Shown: positions 53,023 to 62,218, counted from the first letter of the stretch. The stretch is DNA of 64,000 bases from Azospirillum oryzae (GCF_008364795.1 NZ_VTTM01000001.1:620001-684000), one strand, 5' to 3'. Notes: generated from the sequence alone by a model not told the origin. Translations and numbers: made by a program.

Positions 53023-53730
53023 TCACTGCGCCTGAACCAGCTCCCCATGCCGCTCGCAGGCGGCTTCGGCCAGTTCCACGAACGGCTCGGTCACGTCGTC
53101 GGGCTGGGCGACCTTGGTCGGATCCTCGCCCGGGAACGCCTGGGTGCGCAGCTTGCTCGCCACCACGCCGGGGTCGATCAGGTTGACGCGCAGGGTCGAA
53201 CCGGTGACCTCCATCGCGTAGGTCTTCACGATCATCTCCAGCGCCGCCTTGCTGGCGCCATAGGGCATCCAGTAATGATGCGGTGCCTTGGCGGCGGCCG
53301 AGGTGACGAAGATGGCGCGGCCGGTGCCGGACGCGCGCAGCAGCGGGTCCATCGAACGGATCAGGCGATAGTTGGCCGTCACGTTCAGGTCCATCACCCG
53401 CGCCCACAGCTTCGGATCATACTGGGCGACCGGGCCGAGCGCCTCCAGCGCGCCGGCATTGCCGACGACGACGTCCAGCTTGCCGAAACGCTGGTAGAGC
53501 GCGTGGCCGAGCTGGTCGATCTTGTCGTAGTCGCGGAGATCCATCGGCACCAGGGTTGCCGACTGGCCGGAGATCTTCTGGATGGCGTCGTCGGTCTCCT
53601 CCAGCCCGCCGACGGTGCGGGCGACCAGGACCAGATGGGCGCCTTCGGCGGCGAAGCGCTTGGCGACGGCGGCGCCGATGCCGCGCGAGGCGCCGGTGAC
53701 GAGGGCGATGCGGCCGGAGAGACGGGACAT
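53023..53730 (-). CDS. short-chain dehydrogenase/reductase
   Basis: NAD(P)-dependent oxidoreductase of 235 residues. The cofactor loop is TGASRGIG, then NAG; catalytic Ser lies in FVTSAAAKAPHHYW and the pair Tyr/Lys in YGASKAALE. The insert APHHYWMP between Ser and Tyr is characteristic of a proteobacterial subgroup without a known substrate. It lies downstream of purF on the same strand, separated by a palindrome. Confidence 0.87.
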   Translation of the reverse strand: MSRLSGRIALVTGASRGIGAAVAKRFAAEGAHLVLVARTVGGLEETDDAIQKISGQSATLVPMDLRDYDKIDQLGHALYQRFGKLDVVVGNAGALEALGPVAQYDPKLWARVMDLNVTANYRLIRSMDPLLRASGTGRAIFVTSAAAKAPHHYWMPYGASKAALEMIVKTYAMEVTGSTLRVNLIDPGVVASKLRTQAFPGEDPTKVAQPDDVTEPFVELAEAACERHGELVQAQ

Positions 53731-53775
53731 GGTGACGACTCGTTTCCTGGGATTATTATTCGTTCACATACGAAA

Positions 53776-53804
53776 AACCCTCTCCCGGGGCGGGAGAGGG
53801 TGTT
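53776..53804. terminator. GC-rich hairpin after purF
   Basis: ACCCTCTCCCG and CGGGAGAGGGT form an eleven-pair stem with a GGG-type loop, then GTT. It resembles half of the BIME-like units and lies four bases past the purF stop. Confidence 0.65.
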
Positions 53805-53807
53805 AAC

Positions 53808-55256
53808 TCAGGCGCGGACGGCGACGTTCGCCTCGACCGGCGGATTTTCCAGCGCGTCGGTCAGCGGGATCGGGTAGTCGCCGGTGAAGCAGGCGTCGCA
53901 ATAGCCGAGATTGGCCGGGTCACGCTTTTCCTCGCCCATCGCCCGGTACAGGCCGTCGAGCGAGATGAAGGCAAGGCTGTCGGCCTGGATGAACTCGCGC
54001 ATCTGTTCCACCGTCATGCGGTGGGCCAGCAGCTTGCCCTGCTCCGGCGTGTCGATGCCGTAGAAGCAGGGGTGCGAGGTCGGCGGGCTGGAAATGCGCA
54101 TGTGCACCTCGGCGGCGCCGGCGGCGCGGACCATCTCGACGATCTTCTTCGACGTGGTGCCGCGGACGATGCTGTCGTCGACCAGCACGACGCGCTTGCC
54201 CTCGATCATCGCGCGGTTGGCGTTGTGCTTCAGCTTCACGCCGAGATGGCGGATCTGGTCGGTCGGCTCGATGAAGGTGCGGCCGACATAATGGTTGCGG
54301 ATGATGCCGAGGTCGAAGGGCACGCCGGCTTCCTGGGCGTAGCCCAGCGCCGCGGGCACGCCGCTGTCGGGCACCGGCACGATCACGTCGGCGGGCACGC
54401 CGGCCTCGCGGGCCAGTTCACGGCCGATGCGCTGGCGCGCCTGATAGACGGAGGTGCCCTCCATCACGCTGTCGGGACGGGCGAAGTAGATGTATTCGAA
54501 GATGCACAGGCGGCGCTGCTGCGGCTGGAACGGACGCAGGCTGTGAAGGCCGCTGCCGTCGATGACGATCATCTCGCCCGGCTCGACGTCGCGGACATAG
54601 TCGGCGCCGACGATGTCGAAGGCGCAGGTCTCGCTGGCCAGGATATAGGTGTCGCCCAGCTTGCCCAGCACCAGCGGACGGACGCCGAGCGCGTCACGCA
54701 CGCCGATCACTTCCTTGGAGGTCAGCGCCACCAGGGAGAAGGCGCCCTCGACCTGCCGCACCGCCTCGATCAGGCGATCGACCGGCGAGCCGCCGCGGGC
54801 GGTCGCCATCAGATGGACAATCACCTCGGTGTCGGTGGAGGACTGGAACAGGCAGCCGCGGCGGACCAGTTGGCGGCGCAGCACCTGGGCGTTGGTCAGG
54901 TTGCCGTTGTGCGCCAGCGCGAAGCCGCCGAACTCGAAATCGGCGTAGAGCGGCTGGACATTTCGGATCGAGGTGTCGCCGGTGGTGGCGTAGCGCACAT
55001 GGCCGATGGCGCTGCCGCCCTTCAGCTTGGCGATGATCGCCTCGGAGCTGAAATGGTCGCCGACAAGGCCCAGCGTGTGCTGGAGATGGAAGCGCCCACC
55101 GTCGAAGCTGACGATGCCCGCCGCCTCCTGCCCGCGGTGCTGCAGGGCGTGCAGGCCCAGCGCCGTGATGGCGCCCGCCTGCGGGTTGCCGTAGATGCCG
55201 AACACGCCGCACTCTTCGCGCAGCTTGTCGTCGTCGAACGGATGCGTCGTCAGCAT
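53808..55256 (-). CDS. purF: amidophosphoribosyltransferase
   Basis: First committed enzyme of purine synthesis, 482 residues. The Ntn-type glutaminase begins after a short propeptide with nucleophile Cys 16 (REECGVFGIYG); HNGNLTNA and the PRPP-binding VVLVDDSIVRGTTSKKIV are present. The C-terminal YCDACFTGDYPI is also typical. ATG 55256 is preferred to a TTG at 55277. It lies 105 bases downstream of cvpA, the conserved cvpA-purF order. Confidence 0.96.
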   Translation of the reverse strand: MLTTHPFDDDKLREECGVFGIYGNPQAGAITALGLHALQHRGQEAAGIVSFDGGRFHLQHTLGLVGDHFSSEAIIAKLKGGSAIGHVRYATTGDTSIRNVQPLYADFEFGGFALAHNGNLTNAQVLRRQLVRRGCLFQSSTDTEVIVHLMATARGGSPVDRLIEAVRQVEGAFSLVALTSKEVIGVRDALGVRPLVLGKLGDTYILASETCAFDIVGADYVRDVEPGEMIVIDGSGLHSLRPFQPQQRRLCIFEYIYFARPDSVMEGTSVYQARQRIGRELAREAGVPADVIVPVPDSGVPAALGYAQEAGVPFDLGIIRNHYVGRTFIEPTDQIRHLGVKLKHNANRAMIEGKRVVLVDDSIVRGTTSKKIVEMVRAAGAAEVHMRISSPPTSHPCFYGIDTPEQGKLLAHRMTVEQMREFIQADSLAFISLDGLYRAMGEEKRDPANLGYCDACFTGDYPIPLTDALENPPVEANVAVRA

Positions 55257-55361
55257 CACCAGAAGTCCTTCGTCCAAGAGGCGCCGGAGGCGCGCGTCAG
55301 CACATGCAACGGAAAGAAACGGTCCACAAACGTCGATAGCGCCGAAACCGAGCGGTCAAGC

Positions 55362-56051
55362 TCAGCGGGCGTTGTTCTGCATCAGCCTTTCAAGGTCGGC
55401 GCGGTCGCGGTCCTTATAACCGGTATCGGGCGCCTGCGCACCCCCGGTCTTCGCGGGGCTGGGCACCGGTGTCGACAGGCGGTCGAGCGCCTGCTTGGCC
55501 TCAATCGCCTGACGCGCACGGTCGCGCGCCATGTCCATCTGGCCGAGCCCTTCCCGGCGCAGGGTCTCCGGCACGAAGGCATAGAGGGTCTCGGCGCCGG
55601 CGGCCAGGAGGGGGCGGGTCTTCGCCTGCTGCAGCCACACCGGCTGTTCGGCCGGGTTGGGCACCAGCCACAGGAAGAACAGATAGGCGATGGACACCAG
55701 CACCCCGCCCTTCACCAGCCCGAAGGCGAAGCCCAGCGTGCGGTCCAGCGCCGACAGGGCCGAGGCCTGCACCCCGCGCGACAGGCTGCGGCCCAGCAGC
55801 GACAGCACGATCAGCGCGACGATGAACACCGCAACCGCCGAGGCGGCGTAGGCCAGCATCTCGAAGCGGATATAGATCTGCGCGTAGGGAAGGACATGGG
55901 GCAGCGCGTAGAGCGTGACGATCGCGGCGCCGGCCCAGGCGGCGACCGACACCACTTCGGCCACCAGCCCCCGGCTGAAGGCCAGAAGCGCGGCCAGAAG
56001 CACGACGGCGATGACGACGATGTCGACCGGATTGACGGGAAGATTATCCAT
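55362..56051 (-). CDS. cvpA: CvpA family membrane protein
   Basis: Inner-membrane protein of 229 residues with four hydrophobic helices (from PVDIVVIAVVLLAALLAFSRGLVAE to GLVKGGVLVSIAYLFFLWLV) and the family motif ALDRTLGFAFGLVKG. The C-terminal 70 residues are soluble, rich in Arg, Ala and Pro. CvpA affects colicin V production and envelope integrity. It sits between radA and purF on the same strand. Confidence 0.93.
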   Translation of the reverse strand: MDNLPVNPVDIVVIAVVLLAALLAFSRGLVAEVVSVAAWAGAAIVTLYALPHVLPYAQIYIRFEMLAYAASAVAVFIVALIVLSLLGRSLSRGVQASALSALDRTLGFAFGLVKGGVLVSIAYLFFLWLVPNPAEQPVWLQQAKTRPLLAAGAETLYAFVPETLRREGLGQMDMARDRARQAIEAKQALDRLSTPVPSPAKTGGAQAPDTGYKDRDRADLERLMQNNAR

Positions 56052-56110
56052 GTCCCTGTGCCGATTGCCTGTACCGATTGATGAGGTACCGATTGATGAC
56101 GGAAGTGCGG

Positions 56111-57559
56111 TCAGATGAATTCGTCATCGCGCCAGCGGCGCGTGTCGTTGTCGTCGTGAGGGCGCCGCGAGGGCGGCCGGCCGGAGGAGCCCTGCGGCTG
56201 GAACAGCGGCATCAGCTCGCCCAACTGCTGGAGTTCGACCGTCTTCAGGCCGTTGTCGCCGCGGCTGCCCTTCTTGCCGGTGCGCCGCGCCGGGAAGATG
56301 GCGGAGGAGAAGCCGAGCTTCGCCGCCTCCTTCAGCCGCGTGTCGCTCTGGCCGACGGCGCGGACCTCGCCCGACAGACCGATCTCGCCGAACACCACCG
56401 CGTCGGCCGGCACCGGCTCCCCGGTCAGTGACGATACGAGCGCGGCGGCGACGGCGAGGTCGGCGGCGGGCTCGGTGATGCGCAGGCCGCCGGCAACGTT
56501 CAGATAGACGTCGTTGGCGCCGATCTGCACGCCGCAGCGCGCCTCCAGCACCGCCAGCACCATGGCGAGGCGCGCCGAATCCCAGCCGACCACGGCGCGG
56601 CGCGGCGTGCCGAGCGGCGACGGGGCGACCAGCGCCTGCACCTCCACCAGGACTGGGCGGGTGCCCTCCATCCCGGCGAAGACGGCCGCACCCGACACGT
56701 CGCCCCGGCGTTCGGCCAGGAACAGGGCGGACGGGTTGGCGACCTCGCCCAGCCCGGCGTCGCCCATCTCGAACACGCCGATCTCGTCGGTCGGGCCGAA
56801 GCGGTTCTTCACCGCGCGCAGGATGCGGAACTGGTGGCCGCGCTCGCCTTCGAAATAGAGGACGGTGTCCACCATGTGCTCCAGCACGCGGGGACCGGCG
56901 ATCATGCCTTCCTTGGTCACATGGCCGACCAGCAGCAGGACGACTCCGCGCCGCTTGGCGATGCGGATCAGCTCCTGCGCGCTGGCGCGGACCTGGGCGA
57001 CGGTGCCGGGGGCGCTGTCCAGATTGTCCATGTACATGGTCTGGATCGAATCGATGACGATCACCTCCGGCCCCTTGGCGTCGTCGAGCGAGGCGACGAT
57101 GTCGCGCACGCTGGTAGCCGAGGCCAGATCGACGGGGGCGGTGGCGCAGCCGAGGCGCTGGGCGCGCAAGCGGACCTGATCGACCGCCTCCTCGCCCGAG
57201 ACATAGGCGCAGCGGTGGTCCTGGGACAGCCGGGCCATCGCCTGGAGCAGAAGGGTCGACTTGCCGATGCCGGGATCGCCACCGATCAGGATGGCCGAGC
57301 CGGGAACCAGACCGCCGCCGCAGACGCGGTCGAACTCGGCGATGCCGGTCATGCGGCGCGGCGGCGCCTCGCTGGATCCGTGCAGGCCGACGAAGTCGAT
57401 GCGGCGGCCACGCGCAGAGCCCAGCCCCTTGGGCGCGCTGTCGGGCGCCGCCTCCTCGACGAGGCTGTTCCATTCGCCGCAGGCGTCGCACTTGCCTGCC
57501 CATTTCGGGAAGGAGGCGCCGCAGGCCTGGCAGACATATCGGGTGGTGGGCTTCGCCAA
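56111..57559 (-). CDS. radA: DNA repair protein RadA
   Basis: DnaB-like branch-migration helicase of 482 residues. The zinc finger has Cys 10, 13, 24 and 27 (YVCQACGASFPKWAGKCDAC), Walker A GDPGIGKST is at 94-102, the KNRFG motif at 251-255, and a Lon-like C-terminal domain (GLSGEVRAVGQ) follows. The N-terminus MAKPTTRYVC fits the family only if translation starts at the TTG at 57559; there is no ATG or GTG in frame nearby. It heads the run radA-cvpA-purF. Confidence 0.95.
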   Translation of the reverse strand: MAKPTTRYVCQACGASFPKWAGKCDACGEWNSLVEEAAPDSAPKGLGSARGRRIDFVGLHGSSEAPPRRMTGIAEFDRVCGGGLVPGSAILIGGDPGIGKSTLLLQAMARLSQDHRCAYVSGEEAVDQVRLRAQRLGCATAPVDLASATSVRDIVASLDDAKGPEVIVIDSIQTMYMDNLDSAPGTVAQVRASAQELIRIAKRRGVVLLLVGHVTKEGMIAGPRVLEHMVDTVLYFEGERGHQFRILRAVKNRFGPTDEIGVFEMGDAGLGEVANPSALFLAERRGDVSGAAVFAGMEGTRPVLVEVQALVAPSPLGTPRRAVVGWDSARLAMVLAVLEARCGVQIGANDVYLNVAGGLRITEPAADLAVAAALVSSLTGEPVPADAVVFGEIGLSGEVRAVGQSDTRLKEAAKLGFSSAIFPARRTGKKGSRGDNGLKTVELQQLGELMPLFQPQGSSGRPPSRRPHDDNDTRRWRDDEFI

Positions 57560-57729
57560 AGGTCTGGTAGTCCGATGGGGATAGGGCCCGCCACATATAG
57601 CAAGCCGTTCCGCCGAATCCTACGCTTGCAGGGGTGGAATGCAGGAGCTTTTTTCAGACCGGCGCCGTGATAGGTTGCTCGCGCTGTCTGCGGATGGGCG
57701 CAGCGGTTGAAGAATGTCAGAGGATTTAC

Positions 57730-58569
57730 GTGACGGATGAAGGTCTGATGGACAGGGAAGGACGGCGGATCGTGCTGCACGGTCCGGAAGGGTTCGAGGC
57801 GGTGCGGAAGGCCTGCCGGCTGGCGGCCGAGACGCTGGACTACATCGTGCCCTTCGTGGTGCCGGGGGTCAGCACCGGGCGGCTCGACAAGCTGATCGAG
57901 GAATTCCAGCGCGACCGCGGCGGCATTCCGGCGACGCTGGGCTATCAGGGCTATCCGGCCAGCAGCTGCATCTCGCCCAACCATGTCGTCAACCACGGCA
58001 TCCCCAGCGACGACAAGAAGCTGGTGGAGGGCGACATCGTCAACATCGACGTCACCGTGATCCTCGACGGCTGGTACGGCGACAGCAGCCGGATGTATTT
58101 CGTCGGCGAGAAGATCGGCGTGAAGGCGCGCAAGCTGGTCGACCTGACCTGGCGCTGCATGATGGCCGGCATCGCCCAGGCCAAGCCGGGCAATCATCTG
58201 GGCGACATCGGCCATGCCATCCAGACGATGGCGGAGGCGGCCCGCTGCTCCGTCGTGCGCGATTTCGGCGGGCACGGCATCGGGCAGGTCTTCCACGGCG
58301 CCCCGCATGTCGACCATTTCGGCAAGCCCGGCACCGGCGTGGAACTGCGCCCCGGCATGATCTTCACGGTGGAGCCGATGATCAACGCCGGCCGGCCGGA
58401 GGTGAAGATCCTGTCCGACGGCTGGACCACGGTCACCCGCGACCGCTCGCTGTCGGCGCAGTTCGAGCACCAGATCGGCATCACCGAGGACGGCTGCGAG
58501 ATCTTCACCCTCTCCCCCGCCGGCTTCACCCAACCTCCTTATGGGCTGCCCTATGGGAACGCCGCATGA
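57730..58569 (+). CDS. map: type I methionine aminopeptidase
   Basis: Removes the initiator Met from nascent proteins; 279 residues. The conserved His is His 89 (NHVVNHGIP), the metal ligands Asp 107 and Asp 118 (VNIDVTVILDGWYGD), then GGHGIGQVFH, TVEPMI and QFEHQIGI supply the remaining ligands. GTG 57730 has AGAGGA six bases upstream; ATG 57748 is an alternative that would shorten it by six residues. The stop overlaps the Nudix gene (ATGA). Confidence 0.95.
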   Translation: MTDEGLMDREGRRIVLHGPEGFEAVRKACRLAAETLDYIVPFVVPGVSTGRLDKLIEEFQRDRGGIPATLGYQGYPASSCISPNHVVNHGIPSDDKKLVEGDIVNIDVTVILDGWYGDSSRMYFVGEKIGVKARKLVDLTWRCMMAGIAQAKPGNHLGDIGHAIQTMAEAARCSVVRDFGGHGIGQVFHGAPHVDHFGKPGTGVELRPGMIFTVEPMINAGRPEVKILSDGWTTVTRDRSLSAQFEHQIGITEDGCEIFTLSPAGFTQPPYGLPYGNAA

Positions 58570-59153
58570 GTGACGAACTGAAGCCGTGGGAGGTGCTGGA
58601 CAGCCGCGAGTTGCTGGACGCCAGCCCATACCTGAAGGTGAGGGCGGAGACGGTGCGGCTGCCGGACGGGCGGACGGTGGAGAATTTCTATCAGCTGGAC
58701 CAGCCCGACTTCGCGCTGATGTATGTCGAGACCGAGGACGGCCGGGTGGTGATGCTGCGCACCTACAAGCATGGGGCGCGGCGCGTCAGCCTGACCTTCC
58801 CGGCCGGCGCCATCGACCCCGGCGAGGAGCCGCTGGATGCCGCCAGGCGCGAACTGCTGGAAGAGACCGGCTATGCCGCCGACGACTGGACGGCGCTGGG
58901 CGGCTTCGTCGTGGGTGCGAACTCCAAGGGCAGCACCTGCCACATGTTCCACGCCAAGGGCGCCCGCAAGGTGGCGGAGCCCGATCATGGCGATCTGGAG
59001 GACATGCGGATCGAACTGCACAGCGCGCGCGAACTGATCGACGCGGCGGCTCGCGGCGATTATGCGGTTCTGCCGGTGATCGCCATGCTGGGGGCGATGC
59101 TGATGCCCGAACTGCGCGAAGGGCTGGGCATGGCGGCGCGGAGCGTACGATGA
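58566..59153 (+). CDS. Nudix hydrolase, ADP-sugar pyrophosphatase type
   Basis: Hydrolase of 195 residues with a complete Nudix box at about 81-103 (GAIDPGEEPLDAARRELLEETG). The N-terminal beta domain (YLKVRAETVRLPDGRTVENFYQLD) is typical of ADP-ribose/ADP-sugar pyrophosphatases. The start overlaps the map stop and its own stop overlaps the cupin gene, both as ATGA, so three proteins are made from one message in fixed order. Confidence 0.88.
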   Translation: MSDELKPWEVLDSRELLDASPYLKVRAETVRLPDGRTVENFYQLDQPDFALMYVETEDGRVVMLRTYKHGARRVSLTFPAGAIDPGEEPLDAARRELLEETGYAADDWTALGGFVVGANSKGSTCHMFHAKGARKVAEPDHGDLEDMRIELHSARELIDAAARGDYAVLPVIAMLGAMLMPELREGLGMAARSVR

Positions 59154-59602
59154 CGGACGGCGCACTGACCGCCGAACGGCTGATCGAATTGCTGGGGTTG
59201 CAGCCGCATCCGGAAGGTGGCTGCTATGTCGAAACCTATCGGGCGCCGGGGGATGGCGGACGTGGGGCGGTCACCGCGATCTATTTCCTGCTGCGGGCGG
59301 GGGAGCGGTCGCATTGGCATACCGTGGATGCCGTGGAGATCTGGCTCTGGCATGGCGGGGCGCCGCTGGAGCTTTCGATTTTCGAAGAGGGCGGCGCGGT
59401 CGAGCGCCGACGGCTGGGGATGGACCTCGCCGGCGGCGAACGGCCGCAGGCGGTGGTGCCGGTCGGGGCGTGGCAGGCGGCGCGGAGCCTCGCCGAAGTG
59501 CCGGACGGCTGGTCGCTGGTGAGCTGCACCGTGGCGCCGGCCTTCGAATTCGCCGGGTTCAGGATGGCGCCGGAGGGCTGGGAGCCGGGGGAGAGCCTGT
59601 GA
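59150..59602 (+). CDS. DUF985 cupin-fold protein
   Basis: Protein of 150 residues. LIELLGLQPHPEGGCYVETYRA, then AIYFLLRAGERSHWHTVDAVEIWLWHGGAPLEL and the end CTVAPAFEFAGFRMAPEGW are DUF985 hallmarks, with HWH and the following Glu forming the likely metal site. The substrate is unknown. It is the last gene of the overlapping map-Nudix-cupin set; a palindrome follows. Confidence 0.9.
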   Translation: MTDGALTAERLIELLGLQPHPEGGCYVETYRAPGDGGRGAVTAIYFLLRAGERSHWHTVDAVEIWLWHGGAPLELSIFEEGGAVERRRLGMDLAGGERPQAVVPVGAWQAARSLAEVPDGWSLVSCTVAPAFEFAGFRMAPEGWEPGESL

Positions 59603-59616
59603 GGGGAGGATGATCG

Positions 59617-59661
59617 CCCACCCCTCCCCCGGCGCGGCGTTCAGGCCGGGAGAGGAGTGGG
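59617..59661. terminator. GC-rich inverted repeat between convergent genes
   Basis: CCCACCCCTCCCCCGGC and a G-rich right arm (GGGAGAGGAGTGGG) can pair imperfectly around a 14-base loop, between the cupin gene and the convergent copper oxidase gene. It is related in style to the REP-like palindromes at 45.4 and 52.9 kb. Confidence 0.55.
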
Positions 59662-59692
59662 CTCGCGGTTCAACGCCGCACGTCACCCCCCC

Positions 59693-61345
59693 TCAAACGA
59701 ACCCTTCATAGACCACCTCCGTCATCATCCCCGTCTCCATGTGCAGCAGGTTGTGGCAGTGCAGCGGCCAGCGGCCGGGGTTGTCGGCGTCGAAGGCGAC
59801 GGTCACGCTGGCCATCATCGGCACCAGAACGGTGTCGCGCACCGCCCCCGCCACCGGCCGGCCATCGATCGCCACCACCTGGAAATGGTGGCCGTGCAGG
59901 TGCATCGGGTGCGCCATCATCGACGCATTCTCGAAGGTCAGCTCCACCCGCTGGCCCTGGCGGACCAGCAACGGCCGGTGCTCGCCGAAGGTCTTGCCGT
60001 CGAGGCTCCAGACATAGGGCATCATCGACCCGGTCAGCTGCATCCGCCGCGTCTGGTCGGCCGTCCGCACCGCCAGCGGCGTCACGCCGCTCAACCGGCG
60101 TTCAAGTGACAGGTCCAGCGCGTCGGTCACCGCCTGCCCGGTGTCCGCGACCTTTTCCACCGCCGCACCGGGGGTGGCGAGGATGATGCCGGTGCGCTGC
60201 ACCGCCCCTTCGCGCAGAGCCAGGATCGGGAAGGCGCCGCCGTCGGCGGGCAGGGTCAGGCGGATGTCGAGCCGCTGCCCCATCGACAGGCCGAAACGGG
60301 TGCCCGGCACCGGATGCACCGGGTTGCCGTCGGCGGCGATCACCTGTCCGCTCAGCCGCCCGAGGTCGAGATGGAAGGCGGTGGAGGTGGCGCCGTTGAT
60401 GACGCGCAGCCGCACCCGCCCGCCCCGCTCGACCCGCACCACCTGCGGATCGGCAAGGGTGCGGTCGTTGGCCAGATAGGCGTCGTAATCGATGTCGTTC
60501 AGGTCCATCGCCATGCCGCCGGACATGCCGGCCATGTCATGGCCGTTGCCCTGTGCCGGGGAGCCGTGCCCCATGGAGCCGTGGTTCATCTGACCGTGGT
60601 TCATCTGACCGTGGTTCATCTGGCCGGTGGGCATTTGGCCTTGATTCATCTGGCTATGATTCATGGCGCCATGATCCATGGAACCGTGGTTCATGGCCCC
60701 CTGCCCCATGCCGCCGGTACCATGCCCGCCATGCGCCATCCCGCCGGACGGCCCACCCAGCGACGCCAGAAGCTCGGCCGGGTCGCGGAAGGTGAAGTCG
60801 TGCAGCAGGATGACCACCTCCTGCTCGTCGGCGCGGAGATCCTCGTCGCTGCGGACCACCAGCGGGGCGGCCATCAGCAGCTGTTCCTGCATCCCGTGGT
60901 GGGAGTGCATCCAATGGGTACCGGTGCGCGGCGCGAAGTCGTAGCGAACCGTCAGGCCATCGCGGATCGTCGGCCGGTTCATGTCGGCGACGCCGTCCTG
61001 GACATAGGGCGGGGTCTGGCCATGCCAGTGGATGACGGTATCCTCCCCGGCCCTGTTCGTCAGGTCGACCAGAAAGCGCCGGCCGGGATCGAGGATCAGC
61101 CCATGCGTGCCGTCGGGTTGGCGGATGCCGAACAGGCTGGCGGCCCTGCCGTTCACCTCCAGGCTGCGGCGCTCGACGGTCAGGCGGACGGCGTCGCCGG
61201 CGGTGGGGCCGGCGGTGGGGCCGGCGGCAGGGTCGACAGCCGGGCCGGCAGCCAGGACGGAGCGGGGAAAGGCGGGCAGCAGGGCGGCACAGCCGCCGGC
61301 CGCCGCCGTGGACAGCAGACGGCGGCGGGAAAGCGCGAGAGTCAT
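59693..61345 (-). CDS. copA: copper-resistance multicopper oxidase, CopA/PcoA type
   Basis: Periplasmic oxidase of 550 residues with a Tat signal (SRRRLLSTAAAGGCAALLPAFP). Copper motifs are HWHGQTPP, HWMHSHHGMQEQ, HPMHLHGHHF and the C-terminal HCHNLLHMETGMM. Between domains 1 and 2 lies a Met/His-rich stretch with repeated Q-M-N-H-G units (DNA repeats at about 60560-60740), as in CopA proteins that bind several Cu ions. It should oxidise or sequester periplasmic copper. It lies directly downstream of a Cys/His/Met-rich exported protein gene. Confidence 0.93.
   Translation of the reverse strand: MTLALSRRRLLSTAAAGGCAALLPAFPRSVLAAGPAVDPAAGPTAGPTAGDAVRLTVERRSLEVNGRAASLFGIRQPDGTHGLILDPGRRFLVDLTNRAGEDTVIHWHGQTPPYVQDGVADMNRPTIRDGLTVRYDFAPRTGTHWMHSHHGMQEQLLMAAPLVVRSDEDLRADEQEVVILLHDFTFRDPAELLASLGGPSGGMAHGGHGTGGMGQGAMNHGSMDHGAMNHSQMNQGQMPTGQMNHGQMNHGQMNHGSMGHGSPAQGNGHDMAGMSGGMAMDLNDIDYDAYLANDRTLADPQVVRVERGGRVRLRVINGATSTAFHLDLGRLSGQVIAADGNPVHPVPGTRFGLSMGQRLDIRLTLPADGGAFPILALREGAVQRTGIILATPGAAVEKVADTGQAVTDALDLSLERRLSGVTPLAVRTADQTRRMQLTGSMMPYVWSLDGKTFGEHRPLLVRQGQRVELTFENASMMAHPMHLHGHHFQVVAIDGRPVAGAVRDTVLVPMMASVTVAFDADNPGRWPLHCHNLLHMETGMMTEVVYEGFV
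60560..60740 (-). repeat. tandem 15-base repeats coding for the Met/His-rich region of CopA
   Basis: Imperfect 15-base units such as CCGTGGTTCATCTGA recur, encoding pentapeptides of the form (Q/S)-M-(N/D/G)-H-G. Three units near 60590-60620 are almost identical, so copy number could change by slippage without breaking the frame. Confidence 0.75.
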
Positions 61346-61415
61346 GACGGACTCCGGATGTTCTGGGGAGATGGGACGGATGGCGGCGCCGCTCAGGACC
61401 AGCAACGCAAGGACA

Positions 61416-61817
61416 TCATCCCAGCCGGGGCGGCGGCAGATCGGGCCGCCGGCCCAGCCCCTCGCGCAACGGCCCGGCGGCCCAGACCAACCGCGGTCCC
61501 GCCGATCCGAGCGGCGACGCCATCTCGGCACCCGGCAACCCCACCGGCACAGCGGCGCAGGCCATTCCGGCGCAGCAGGGCTGCACCGCATGGTGTGGCC
61601 GGCCCGGCGCCTGCCGGCCGTGGTCGATGCGGTTCGTATTCATCGCGTGCGACGTGCCGTGCGACATGGCAGGAGACGCGACGGCAGCCGGTGAACCCGG
61701 CCGCTCGTGCGGGCACGCGGCGGCGGCGGCACCCGACCACAGCAGCAGGCCGAGCATCACGAGGACCATCGCCCCCGCGACACCGCTCAACCTCCGCATC
61801 CAGTCGGCGACGCGCAT
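61416..61817 (-). CDS. small exported Cys/His/Met-rich protein of the copper locus
   Basis: Protein of 133 residues from ATG 61817. A hydrophobic leader (VAGAMVLVMLGLLLWSGAAAAA) precedes a soluble part with SPAMSHGTSHAMN, HGRQAP, HHAVQPCCAGMACAA, residues that suit copper binding. It ends with a Pro/Arg-rich tail. The family is not recognised, but the position just upstream of copA on the same strand and the composition suggest a periplasmic copper-binding or regulatory protein. Confidence 0.6.
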   Translation of the reverse strand: MRVADWMRRLSGVAGAMVLVMLGLLLWSGAAAAACPHERPGSPAAVASPAMSHGTSHAMNTNRIDHGRQAPGRPHHAVQPCCAGMACAAVPVGLPGAEMASPLGSAGPRLVWAAGPLREGLGRRPDLPPPRLG

Positions 61818-61940
61818 CGGCACCGCACCGCTCCCGCTTGTTGTCAGCCTTTTCAGATAGGCCCGAGGGCCGAACCGGTCAACCACCCCCGACCGCAGGA
61901 CAAGCCCTCTACCCCTTCGGTCCTAGGCGCTTTCCCGAGC

Positions 61941-62213
61941 ATGGAACTGCAACACACCGCCCCTATATTGGCGCTCACCCGAAACCAGCCCGAACTCTTC
62001 CAGATGTCCGCCCCCGCCCGTCCGGCCAATTTCCCGCACACCGCGACCCGCCAGCTGCATTGCGCCTGCTGCGGCCGTCCCTTCGTCCGTCCGTCCACGC
62101 GGGGACCGGCGCCGCTCTATTGCTCGGTTGATTGCCAGAAGCAGATGCGGGTCCGCACGCGGGTGTGGAGCCAGCGCGACGACGCCCCCTTCGGTCTGCG
62201 CCGCGCGTCCTAG
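61941..62213 (+). CDS. small zinc-ribbon protein
   Basis: Protein of 90 residues, or 69 if ATG 62004 is used. LHCACCGRPFVRPSTRGPAPLYCSVDCQKQMRVR forms a Cys4 site (C-x-x-C ... C-x-x-x-C) of the kind that binds one zinc, with a basic end. No function is known. It converges on pbpC, whose stop is six bases away. Confidence 0.6.
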   Translation: MELQHTAPILALTRNQPELFQMSAPARPANFPHTATRQLHCACCGRPFVRPSTRGPAPLYCSVDCQKQMRVRTRVWSQRDDAPFGLRRAS

Positions 62214-62218
62214 CCCCT

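Noticed and set aside
60560-60740. Possible CRISPR-like array because of regular 15-base repeats
   Set aside because: The repeats are in frame inside copA, have no unique spacers and encode the Met/His motif.
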